From the NCBI RefSeq assembly GCF_050589605.1, contig NZ_JBNGOO010000003.1: DNA of 64,000 nucleotides; one strand, 5' to 3'. Position numbers and translations under genes: made by a program. The stretch is from Granulosicoccus sp947495035. GTDB taxonomy: Bacteria; Pseudomonadota; Gammaproteobacteria; Granulosicoccales; Granulosicoccaceae. Below are positions 10,075-17,180 of this stretch, piece after piece. Position 1 is the stretch's first letter; the number at the start of each line of letters is the position of its first letter. Below the pieces are notes generated by a model. The model did not search any database and was not told the origin of the DNA. It worked only from the letters and a program-made list of their open reading frames with translations.

Positions 10075-11487
10075 CTATTCGTTGCCTCCACTACTGCTCC
10101 ACAAGGCCTGCTTGCGCTCCAACGTCTTGCGAGAAACACCGAGCTGCCGCGCTGCCGCCGACTTGTTGTTGCCCAGCGACTCCAGCACGGCCTCGATGTG
10201 CGCCCGCTCTACCTGCTCCATGCTCCAGTCCAGTGGATAGCCGGGCTCCAGCACAGGGGCCACCACCTCCCCCTTGCCCAGACTCTCGAGCGGCAACTCT
10301 CCCAGCAACAGCGTGCGTTCCACGACATTGCGCAGCTCTCTGACATTGCCCGGCCAGTGGTAGGCATGGAGTCTTTCCCAGTCCGCATGCAGCAGCTGCA
10401 CCGGGGCCAGACGCAATTCCGAGGACAGCTGCTCCATGAAATGCTGCACCAGCAACTCGATATCACGACCCCTGTCGCGCAACGGCGGAACCTGCAGATG
10501 CAGGGAGTTCAGTCGGTAGAGCAGGTCCGAGCGAAACATGCCGCTGGCGCCCAACTGCTCGAGGTCGCTGGTAGTGGCCGCAACGAAACGCACATCAACG
10601 GGGAATTCTCGTGCGCTACCCAGCGGACGCAGTACGCCACGCTCCAGCACACCCAGCAGCTTGGTCTGCACCGATTCGGGCAGTCGCGCCACTTCATCCA
10701 GGAACAGTGTGCCCTTGTCCGCATGCGCGATCATTCCATCCCGTGTCTGGTTTGCACCTTCGAAGGCGCCCTTGACGTATCCGAACAGCTCGCTATCGAT
10801 CTGCTCCGGATCCACGGTGCCGCAGTTGAATGCGATGAAGGGCCCGCCGCGACGACTGAGCCGATGCAGTACCCTGGCTACCTGTGCCTTGCCTACACCG
10901 TTCTCTCCCTGCACCAGAACCGTCGAGCGAGTGGCAGCAACGCGCTGAATCAGCGTCGACATGGCAAGCATCGCCTCGCTCTCACCCACCAGCCCATCAT
11001 CTTCCCGCATCTGCTCGACCTGCAACCGCAGCAGAGAGTTTTCACGCAGAATCTGGCGGCGCATCAGCGTGCGACGCATGGACATGAAGATCTGCTCGGT
11101 GCGGAACGGCTTCATGATGAAATCGTCCGCGCCATTACGCAAGGCCGACACCGCCATGTCCAGATCGGCATAGGCCGTCATGTAGATGACATGCGTTCTG
11201 ACACCGCGCTCACGCAGCTTCTCCATCCAGTCCAGACCGGACAGTCCGGGCAGGCGGATATCGACAAGCAACAGATCGAAGTGGTAGCGCAGCCGCAATG
11301 CTTCCGCTTCCTCGGCGCTGCCGGCAACCTCCAGCAAGGCGCAGCGATCCTCGAAGGCGCGCTTCAGAAAATTGCGCATGCCCGGTTCGTCATCGACGAC
11401 CAGTATGGCAGCGGAGCGCAGCAGACGATTGAACAGCAGCTCGATATCACCATCGTTCCTTGTTGCATTCATGACTGGCAGATTCAC
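10075..11487 (-). CDS. NtrC-family response regulator with variant GAFTGA loop
   Basis: 470 codons from GTG at 11487, which overlaps the nth stop by 4 bases (an ATG at 11472 is an alternative). Domains: receiver with D76 (LLLVDIRLPG), AAA+ domain with Walker A GENGVGKA (194-201) and Walker B-like LFLDEV, and a Fis-type HTH at the C-terminus (NNKSAAARQLGVSRKTLERK). The loop that contacts sigma54, normally GAFTGA, is GAFEGA (240-245), and Walker A differs from the usual GESGTGKE. It probably controls genes in response to the kinase encoded next to it. Whether it activates sigma54 promoters is uncertain because of the altered loop; several AAA+ members with changed loops act without sigma54. Confidence 0.9.
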   Translation of the reverse strand: MNLPVMNATRNDGDIELLFNRLLRSAAILVVDDEPGMRNFLKRAFEDRCALLEVAGSAEEAEALRLRYHFDLLLVDIRLPGLSGLDWMEKLRERGVRTHVIYMTAYADLDMAVSALRNGADDFIMKPFRTEQIFMSMRRTLMRRQILRENSLLRLQVEQMREDDGLVGESEAMLAMSTLIQRVAATRSTVLVQGENGVGKAQVARVLHRLSRRGGPFIAFNCGTVDPEQIDSELFGYVKGAFEGANQTRDGMIAHADKGTLFLDEVARLPESVQTKLLGVLERGVLRPLGSAREFPVDVRFVAATTSDLEQLGASGMFRSDLLYRLNSLHLQVPPLRDRGRDIELLVQHFMEQLSSELRLAPVQLLHADWERLHAYHWPGNVRELRNVVERTLLLGELPLESLGKGEVVAPVLEPGYPLDWSMEQVERAHIEAVLESLGNNKSAAARQLGVSRKTLERKQALWSSSGGNE

Positions 11488-12311
11488 CGGCTCTGCCGCT
11501 TGGCGGGGGTCGTCTTGCTCCCTGACTTGCCGGTGCCTGACTTGCTGGTGGTCTTGCGAGTGCTCTTGCTGGTGCTCTTGCTGGCGGTCTTGTCGCTCGT
11601 CTTGCTGCTTGACTTGCCAGCCCCTTGCCCGCTGTCGCTATCCTTGCGCTGACGCAGCTTGCCGACAACTGGCTGCTCCGCCTCGGTCTTCGGCCGGTAA
11701 TCACAGATATCCCGTATCAGGCAATCCGGGCATCTGGGCTTTCTGGCCACACAGACATAACGACCGTGCAACAGCAACCAGTGGTGCGCATCGAGCAGGT
11801 AGTCGCGCGGCACCATGCGCATCAACTTTCGCTCCACCTCCAGTACCGTCTTGCCCGGTGCGAGACCGGTGCGATTGGATACGCGGAAGATATGTGTATC
11901 CACGGCCATGGCCAGCTCGCCGAATGCCGTGTTGAGCACGACATTGGCCGTCTTGCGGCCGACTCCCGGCAAGGCCTCCAGCGCCTCCCGATCGGCAGGC
12001 ACCTGCCCCTCGTGCTGTTTGCACAGAATGCGGCAGGTTTCGATGACATTGCGCGCCTTGGCATTGAACAGACCAATGGTGCGGATGTAGGGCGTGATGC
12101 CCTCAACGCCCAGCTGCAGCATGTCGGCGGCAGTGTTGGCAACCGGGAACAGTCTTGCGGTGGCCTTGTTGACACCCACGTCCGTGGCCTGCGCCGAGAG
12201 CATGACGGCGATCAGCAGTTCGAAGGGGGTGGTGTAGTCCAGTTCCGTCTGGGGGTTCGGGTTGGCCTCTTTGAAGCGCCGGAACATGTCGGCGCGTTTA
12301 ACCTGGTTCAT
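11484..12311 (-). CDS. nth: Endonuclease III with Lys/Ser-rich C-terminal tail
   Basis: 275 codons. This DNA glycosylase/AP lyase removes oxidised pyrimidines in base excision repair. The helix-hairpin-helix LPGVGRKTANV with catalytic K120, the catalytic D138 (AVDTHIFRVSNR) and the 4Fe-4S ligands C187, C194, C197 and C203 keep exactly the E. coli numbering. E. coli Nth ends soon after the last cysteine (211 residues). Here some 65 extra residues follow, made almost only of Lys, Ser, Thr and Gly, a basic disordered tail likely to bind DNA. The gene is first in a minus-strand run with the response regulator and kinase (4-base overlap), an unusual partner arrangement. Confidence 0.97.
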   Translation of the reverse strand: MNQVKRADMFRRFKEANPNPQTELDYTTPFELLIAVMLSAQATDVGVNKATARLFPVANTAADMLQLGVEGITPYIRTIGLFNAKARNVIETCRILCKQHEGQVPADREALEALPGVGRKTANVVLNTAFGELAMAVDTHIFRVSNRTGLAPGKTVLEVERKLMRMVPRDYLLDAHHWLLLHGRYVCVARKPRCPDCLIRDICDYRPKTEAEQPVVGKLRQRKDSDSGQGAGKSSSKTSDKTASKSTSKSTRKTTSKSGTGKSGSKTTPAKRQSR

Positions 12312-12367
12312 TGACTGACTGTTGGCTATTACTGTGCATTATCGATGGATAGGCTGCGAATGTAACC

Positions 12368-12373
12368 TATAAT
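12368..12373 (+). promoter_or_regulatory. TATAAT -10-like element upstream of the membrane-anchored regulator gene
   Basis: A perfect TATAAT occurs in the AT-richer 250-base region between nth and the gene starting near 12563. No convincing -35 element sits 16-18 bases upstream, so it is only a candidate. Confidence 0.3.
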
Positions 12374-12562
12374 ATGTTGAGTGCATTCATGACGAATCGA
12401 CACCTATTATGCGGCTATGATGACGCATTAGCGCAGGAGGTGTTGGGCGTTGACATACAGGGAAGCGATTCGCGATCACGGAGAATGAATGTCGCACGTT
12501 GACTGCATCGGTACAACCGTAGCGGTATCCCGGCAGGCGTCAGATCGCCAACCACCTGTTTC

Positions 12563-13792
12563 GTGCAGACGCATGTAGCAGATAAGCAAGGTAGCCCGTC
12601 CGTTATGCAAAAGCCGCCCTTCCCGTCAGGCAAACCTGACCCCGGATACGAGCGAATAATGCTTGCTCTCGAGGCCATACTCGCCTCGGAGAAGTTTGTG
12701 GCTGCGCCGCAGATGTCAGCGTTCCTGCGCTACGTCGTGGAACAGGCAGCCAGCGGCAACAAGTTCAGAATCAAGGCCTATACCGTCGCTGTCGATGCGC
12801 TGGGCAAACCCGATACCTTCGACCCTCAGAACGATCCCGTGGTGCGTGTGCTGGCTGGCAGACTCCGCTCATCGCTGGCTGCCTATTACGAGATCCGGCC
12901 GGATGAGGATGTGGTCATCGAGATGAAGCCCGGCTCCTATGTGCCCGTCTTTGTACTAAAGGACACCCAGCAATCCGAGGCGCCAACCGAGGAGACGGAT
13001 CACTCGGACGAGGACGACATCGATCACTGCCTCACAGCAGCAAACAGCATCATCAGCGAGAGTGACCTTACCTCCAGCTCGCCGGAAGACGGGGAGCTGG
13101 CTGACGACAGCAATGACCTGGCGACAGGAACACGCCGGGAAGCGGTTGCTCGTCAGTCATCACACGTACCGCAGCCGGGCATGGAGGCAGCCGATTCGCC
13201 TGCCGCCGGTCTTGCCGCTCACCGGGCATTTCTGCGCCTGCCCTACAGGTTCCCGAAATCGAGCGTGGCAGCCGCGGTGATATTGGCCTTTCTGGCCGGC
13301 ACCTTCATGAATGGCAGGGACAGATCTACGGTCCCATCCATGCAGGCAGCTTCACCGGCTCGTTCACCTACCGGCTATCACCTGTCCTCCCCCCGTCAGC
13401 GGCCGGAGTCCTTGTCATTGTTCGTCAGCGCCATGGAGCAATCCGACTCTCTGGTCAGTCAGCTCAGCACGCTCATGAGTGATGTCTTCTCCGAGTCGGA
13501 GGACATCCGTGTGCATCGGCTGTTCCGCTCGACACAGGGACAGCAGTACTGGCCTGAAGACTATCTGGTGTCCATCAATGTTCTGCCTCTGCCGGAAGAA
13601 ACCCAGGTCAGTGTGCAACTGGTCGACGCTCAGACCGGCCGCATCACACACGTGGAGAATCTGCATCTGAGCACCAACGCCAGCAAGCGTCTCAGCGCAG
13701 AGGAGCTGCAGACGATCATGGATTGTGCCCATTACCTGATCAGCGCCAGTGGTCCACTGCGAACCGACTATCAGGCCAAGATCCGCAGCTGA
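12563..13792 (+). CDS. Putative membrane-anchored regulator with N-terminal DNA-binding-like domain
   Basis: 409 codons (ATG at 12605 is an alternative start). Residues about 28-130 contain FLRYVVEQAASGNKFRIKAY, then FDPQNDPVVRVLAGRLRSSL and a conserved GSYVPVF. This region is found at the N-terminus of many proteobacterial one-component proteins, often before membrane and TPR segments, and looks like a winged-helix module. An acidic linker (135-200) follows, then one membrane segment (233-250, SSVAAAVILAFLAGTFM) and a probable periplasmic part of about 150 residues that I do not recognise. The topology recalls ToxR/CadC. DNA binding is inferred. The stop codon lies within the first copy of a 41-base tandem repeat. 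Confidence 0.65.
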   Translation: MQTHVADKQGSPSVMQKPPFPSGKPDPGYERIMLALEAILASEKFVAAPQMSAFLRYVVEQAASGNKFRIKAYTVAVDALGKPDTFDPQNDPVVRVLAGRLRSSLAAYYEIRPDEDVVIEMKPGSYVPVFVLKDTQQSEAPTEETDHSDEDDIDHCLTAANSIISESDLTSSSPEDGELADDSNDLATGTRREAVARQSSHVPQPGMEAADSPAAGLAAHRAFLRLPYRFPKSSVAAAVILAFLAGTFMNGRDRSTVPSMQAASPARSPTGYHLSSPRQRPESLSLFVSAMEQSDSLVSQLSTLMSDVFSESEDIRVHRLFRSTQGQQYWPEDYLVSINVLPLPEETQVSVQLVDAQTGRITHVENLHLSTNASKRLSAEELQTIMDCAHYLISASGPLRTDYQAKIRS

Positions 13793-13932
13793 TTCACAGA
13801 CAGGCTGATTGTTCCGCTACACGAAATGGCTGATTCACTGACCGCCTGATCAACCTGCCACAAACGATGGCTGATTCACTGACCGCCTGATTGTTCTGCT
13901 ACTAGCGATGGCTGACTCACTGACCGCCTGAT
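13789..13932. repeat. 41-base tandem repeat, about 3.5 copies
   Basis: Copies begin at 13789, 13830, 13871 and 13912 (CTGATTCACTGACCGCCTGA and variants). The first copy is degenerate and includes the stop codon of the upstream gene; the last is partial. The array fills the gap between two convergent genes. Confidence 0.9.
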
Positions 13933-13941
13933 CGATCGGCG

Positions 13942-14346
13942 TCAGGCGAGAGCGGTTTCGGTAATGCCGCTGTTTGCACTGATCTTCAGTGGCACCGGTG
14001 CGGCGACAATCACGCCGGTGTCCTGACTGGCTGCCTGGGCGGCGAGTTCCAGCAAATGAGGATCGCCGATGAAATGCTCGAAACTGACGCAATCCGTCAT
14101 CCTGCGACCGGCATGTTCTGCGAGAAAACCCGTCGTCTCGCCAGGGCCGGTATCGATTTCATGCGCCAGGTAGGTTCGGTACAGGTCCATGAAGTTGACC
14201 AGGCGCATCAACCCCAGATCGGGCTCGTGCTCGCACGCCATGTCGACGATATTTGCTATGACAGCAACGACGGCCTGCATGCTGCCTTCCGAAATCGCTA
14301 CCGTGCCGAGTGTATCTGACGTTTCTATCTTCATGGCCAACAACAT
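13942..14346 (-). CDS. Small hypothetical protein
   Basis: 134 codons from ATG at 14346, preceded by AGGA at a suitable distance; an upstream TTG at 14382 would add 12 residues. The sequence is acidic, with helical-looking stretches (MQAVVAVIANIVDMACEHEP, LGLMRLVNFMDLYRTYLAHE) and no signal peptide or membrane segment. I recognise no family. Codon use resembles neighbouring genes, which favours a real gene over a shadow. A 24-base palindrome lies 26 bases upstream of the start, suggesting regulation. It converges with the gene ending at 13792. Confidence 0.55.
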   Translation of the reverse strand: MLLAMKIETSDTLGTVAISEGSMQAVVAVIANIVDMACEHEPDLGLMRLVNFMDLYRTYLAHEIDTGPGETTGFLAEHAGRRMTDCVSFEHFIGDPHLLELAAQAASQDTGVIVAAPVPLKISANSGITETALA

Positions 14347-14371
14347 CCAATTGTCCTGGGGGCCTTCGTCA

Positions 14372-14395
14372 GGATAACGCAAAATTGCATTATCC
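14372..14395. promoter_or_regulatory. 24-base near-perfect palindrome upstream of the small hypothetical gene
   Basis: GGATAACGCAA-AA-TTGCATTATCC has 11-base arms with one mismatch. Its position just before the start of the minus-strand gene fits an operator. A transcription terminator is unlikely because no T-run follows on either strand. Confidence 0.45.
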
Positions 14396-14775
14396 TTCGA
14401 GGTCTACCGATTGCCGTGTAGCGCCGGTGACTCTGCATTCGAGGATAACCGGAAGGTTACCCGGACCAGACCCGTTTCAAATTTCCCTGATTCGACCTGC
14501 TCTCTGAGCAGGTGTTCAATTCATGTTACTTGCGAATGCTCCACGAGAGAAGCCCGAAATAAGTTCAGTGGGCAGAGCAACGCCGTAACTGAACAAAAGA
14601 TCAGGTCAGTGCTGCATCAACAGTCGAAGCATACTCCGCAAATACCGTCAAGATCGTGCCTGACACCACGTTACCAACGATTGCACAGGTAACATTTGGC
14701 AGCCTGGTATCACTGCTGTGCAAGAAAAGTCAGGTTTTCGACAGACAAGCACCTGAATCCCGACGGTTCGTGCGT
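14396..14775. other. Intergenic region of about 380 bases with one hairpin
   Basis: No convincing coding sequence or tRNA is seen on either strand. The only structure noticed is ACCTGCTC-TCT-GAGCAGGT at 14495-14513, a perfect 8-base stem. It lies downstream of the minus-strand gene ending at 14776 but lacks a T-run, so its role as a terminator is doubtful. Confidence 0.5.
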
Positions 14776-14994
14776 TCAGTAAGAAGAATTGTTGGCCTGA
14801 TCGGGATGTATCTCATCGGCGACTTCATCCGGATCGACATCATTCATCAACAGCACTTCCCGCACGGCTTCGATATCATCGATTATCTGCTGCACTCTGC
14901 CCGGATGATCGAATTCGTTGACATCATTGATCCTTGGCATGTAACAAAATGCCGTTTTCAAGGCCGTCAGTGATTGTTCGTCCAGCTTGCTCAT
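14776..14994 (-). CDS. Small hypothetical acidic protein
   Basis: 72 codons, MSKLDEQSLTALKTAFCYMP onward, with an acidic helical middle (VQQIIDDIEAVREVLLMND) and a polar end. No family is recognised. It starts 5 bases after the stop of the DUF427 gene, so translational coupling is likely. The tight spacing and reasonable composition argue that it is a real gene. Function unknown. Confidence 0.6.
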   Translation of the reverse strand: MSKLDEQSLTALKTAFCYMPRINDVNEFDHPGRVQQIIDDIEAVREVLLMNDVDPDEVADEIHPDQANNSSY

Positions 14995-14999
14995 GATCG

Positions 15000-15392
15000 T
15001 CAGGATTTTTTCTTGAATTCTTCGGTGAAACGGGCCGTATCGAACGAGACCTGGGTGCGCAACAAGGCCAGTTCATCAGGTGCTGCGGGATAGGCCCAGG
15101 CGCCATCCGGAATGACAGCGCCATCGGGCAGATGCACGTCGTAGTATCGGGCTTCTCCCTTCCAGCGGCAGGTGTATCGCGTATCGGTGGCTTGCAGAAC
15201 GGCCCCGCGGACCTCTTCCAGCGGAACATAGGTAACCGGCTGACGCTCACCTTCCAGCAGCTGCAAGGCAAGATCGGTCGTGATCAGGGTGTGATTACCC
15301 TGCCTGACGGACACCAGCTCTTCCAGGAAGCGGGTTTTCAGATAGCGATCGGGGACAACTACCCGATAACGCTCCTGCATCCTGATCTTCAT
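15000..15392 (-). CDS. DUF427 domain protein
   Basis: 130 codons from the ATG at 15392 (MKIRMQERYRVVVPDRYLKT), chosen because GGGGGAAG lies six bases upstream; the frame is open further but that part looks non-coding. The region YTCRWKGEARYYDVHLPDG ... AWAYPAAPDELALLRTQVSF is typical of DUF427, a small beta-rich domain whose biochemical role is not established. No signal peptide. It probably forms a two-gene unit with the 72-codon gene downstream. Confidence 0.8.
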   Translation of the reverse strand: MKIRMQERYRVVVPDRYLKTRFLEELVSVRQGNHTLITTDLALQLLEGERQPVTYVPLEEVRGAVLQATDTRYTCRWKGEARYYDVHLPDGAVIPDGAWAYPAAPDELALLRTQVSFDTARFTEEFKKKS

Positions 15393-15513
15393 CGTGCACT
15401 TCCCCCTGGTATTTCCGTGCTGCCCTGGCGTACTGACACACCAGGGCACACCTCATGACGGCTCGGTAGCCCACGATCCGGCTCGCCGCTGACGACAACC
15501 GTGGCCATGAACC

Positions 15514-16251
15514 CTAATAACTGCGCAGCTGCCCGACAAGTACACCCTGAAAACTGACGCGGCTGGCATCATACCGCATGGGTGACATGGTGCTGTTCTC
15601 CGGTATGAGCTCGACGATGCCATTGCGAGTCTCTCCCAGACGCTTGAGCGTCGCTTCCTGGGAATCGATCAAGGCCACGACGATATCGCCGGTCTGCGCG
15701 GTGTCCTGCTTGCGCAGAATGACCGTGTCACCATCCAGTATGCCCACATCCATCATGGACTCCCCGGTAACCCGCAGAGCATAACGGTCCGGGCCGATGA
15801 AGAATGCCGCCAGGTCCAGATAATTGGCATCTTCGATGGCCTCGATGGGCTGCCCTGCGGCGATGCGCCCGAGCAGGGGGATGACCAGATCGTCGCGACC
15901 ATGCTCGCCGACCTTGTCAGGCAGCCCCATGGGGTGTTCGACGTTGGAATCCGCGGACATGTGCGTCAGAGAACCGGCGCGGCGAGGTGGCGGCAGATGC
16001 TTTACATTGGATGGCTTCGAGGGCATTGCCAGACCGACGATACGCAGGCCGCGCCAACCGTTACCATGCCGTTCCAGACGTCCCTTGGCAATGAGTGACT
16101 GTACGTAACGATGAACCGTCCCCTTGGATTTCAGGCGCAGATTGGCTGCCAGCTCGGCGATGGTCGGCGCAACGCCCTCGGCGCGTATATGGCGCTCGAT
16201 GGCTGCAAGAACACGCGCTTCCAGATGAGTGAGAGGATTGTCGGATTCCAT
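15514..16251 (-). CDS. lexA: SOS repressor LexA
   Basis: 245 codons from ATG at 16251. LexA represses SOS genes and is inactivated by RecA-assisted self-cleavage. The N-terminal winged helix is at residues 5-72 (APTIAELAANLRLKSKGTVH). The S24 catalytic domain has cleavage site A132-G133 (RIAAGQPIEA), nucleophile S165 (VTGESMMDVGI) and general base K203 (ATLKRL). The linker between domains is about 45 residues longer than in E. coli LexA (202 residues). The recognition helix differs from the E. coli type, and the upstream region carries GAACGTTC boxes in place of CTGT-N8-ACAG, consistent with a divergent operator. The start is set by the GGAG upstream and by the fold; the longer frame from 16281 would start inside the operator region. 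Confidence 0.95.
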   Translation of the reverse strand: MESDNPLTHLEARVLAAIERHIRAEGVAPTIAELAANLRLKSKGTVHRYVQSLIAKGRLERHGNGWRGLRIVGLAMPSKPSNVKHLPPPRRAGSLTHMSADSNVEHPMGLPDKVGEHGRDDLVIPLLGRIAAGQPIEAIEDANYLDLAAFFIGPDRYALRVTGESMMDVGILDGDTVILRKQDTAQTGDIVVALIDSQEATLKRLGETRNGIVELIPENSTMSPMRYDASRVSFQGVLVGQLRSY

Positions 16252-16259
16252 GAACGTTC
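16252..16259 (-). promoter_or_regulatory. Putative LexA box 1, over the lexA ribosome binding site
   Basis: GAACGTTC palindrome directly before the lexA ATG. On the minus strand it reads GGAGAACGTTCATG, so the Shine-Dalgarno GGAG overlaps the box. Shares the extended form GAGAACGTTCA with box 2. Confidence 0.6.
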
Positions 16260-16276
16260 TCCAAATGTACTCAGCC

Positions 16277-16305
16277 AGCATAGAGAACGTTCAGAGAAAT
16301 TTCAA
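16277..16305 (-). promoter_or_regulatory. lexA promoter (TTGAAA-17-TATGCT)
   Basis: On the minus strand the -35 TTGAAA (16305-16300) and -10 TATGCT (16282-16277) are separated by exactly 17 bases, and the second GAACGTTC box fills the spacer. Transcription would start near 16270, giving a short leader that carries box 1. Confidence 0.65.
16285..16292 (-). promoter_or_regulatory. Putative LexA box 2, between -35 and -10 of lexA
   Basis: Second GAACGTTC palindrome, 33 bases (about three helical turns) centre to centre from box 1. Binding here would block RNA polymerase directly. Confidence 0.6.
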
Positions 16306-16367
16306 CGGTTGGGCATGGATTTCGCCGCTACATTATTGTATCCATCTCGGTCTGGTGCAAAGCCATC

Positions 16368-17180
16368 ATGAACAAGCAGCAAACATTCATCAACAGGCTC
16401 AAGCCCGGCCTGGAATTACCCTGGTGGTTCACCTACGAAATGGCCGCCCTGAACGACGACTTCGACCAGCGTGTGGTAAGCCTGCCCGACGACGCGAAGT
16501 GGCACAGCACGCAGGTCGATGGTGTGGCCTTGCGTGTGCTGGAGTACATCCCCGGTGCCATACCCCGCCTCACAGGGCAGATTCGGCTGGACCCGGAGCA
16601 CTCCCCGGCCCTGCTCGGCGACAATCCCGATCTGGAGATTCTGGTGCAACAGGGTGAGCTGGAATCCACCATGGGTGTGTACCCGGCCGGCCTCTATCTG
16701 CGTCTGCCGCTCACCGGCGATCATCATCTGCAGGCTCTGACCCTTCGCTGCAGCGAAAGCGATACCGGGCAACCGCCCACGCTGTCGACAACCGATGAGA
16801 CGGGCAGCGCCCTGTTGTATGTCGCGGCCGGACAGATGCTGACCAGTGATACCGAACAGCGACGTATCGACACCAATGATGCCTCTCGCTGGCTACCCGG
16901 CCCGGCCGAAGGTACGGAAGTGCTGCCTTTGCATGGTCACGGCAGCGGTAACTCCATGCTGATCCGCTGGAACAGCCGAGTCGAGATCAAACCTCGCCTG
17001 GACCCGACCGGCGAGGAAATACTGGTACTGAGCGGAACACTGCAGGATGCGCTGGGGCGCTATCCCGCGGGTAGCTGGATACGCAACCCGGTAGAGGCCT
17101 GGCAGAACTGGGGCGCTGTCCCGGGTACCGTGGTGTATTACAAGAACGGCCACTTTGCACCACCCGATGAATCACAGTGA
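16368..17180 (+). CDS. Cupin protein of the ChrR anti-sigma-domain type
   Basis: 270 codons. Two similar beta-barrel halves are seen: residues about 20-115 (LPWWFTYEMAALNDDF ... LEILVQQGELE) and 180-260 (GTEVLPLHGHGSGNSMLIRW ... EEILVLSGTLQDALGRYPAG, then SWIRNP). The second half matches the ChrR-like cupin fold, where His and Glu residues normally bind a metal ion. No zinc-binding anti-sigma N-terminal domain is present, so it is probably a stand-alone enzyme or sensor. It is divergent from lexA and overlaps the queG GTG start by 4 bases (GTGA), so the two are likely cotranslated. Substrate unknown. Confidence 0.75.
   Translation: MNKQQTFINRLKPGLELPWWFTYEMAALNDDFDQRVVSLPDDAKWHSTQVDGVALRVLEYIPGAIPRLTGQIRLDPEHSPALLGDNPDLEILVQQGELESTMGVYPAGLYLRLPLTGDHHLQALTLRCSESDTGQPPTLSTTDETGSALLYVAAGQMLTSDTEQRRIDTNDASRWLPGPAEGTEVLPLHGHGSGNSMLIRWNSRVEIKPRLDPTGEEILVLSGTLQDALGRYPAGSWIRNPVEAWQNWGAVPGTVVYYKNGHFAPPDESQ

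Noticed and set aside
13850..14092. 80-codon minus-strand frame in the 41-base repeat
   Set aside because: Made mostly of repeat sequence and overlaps the more plausible 134-codon gene in another frame.
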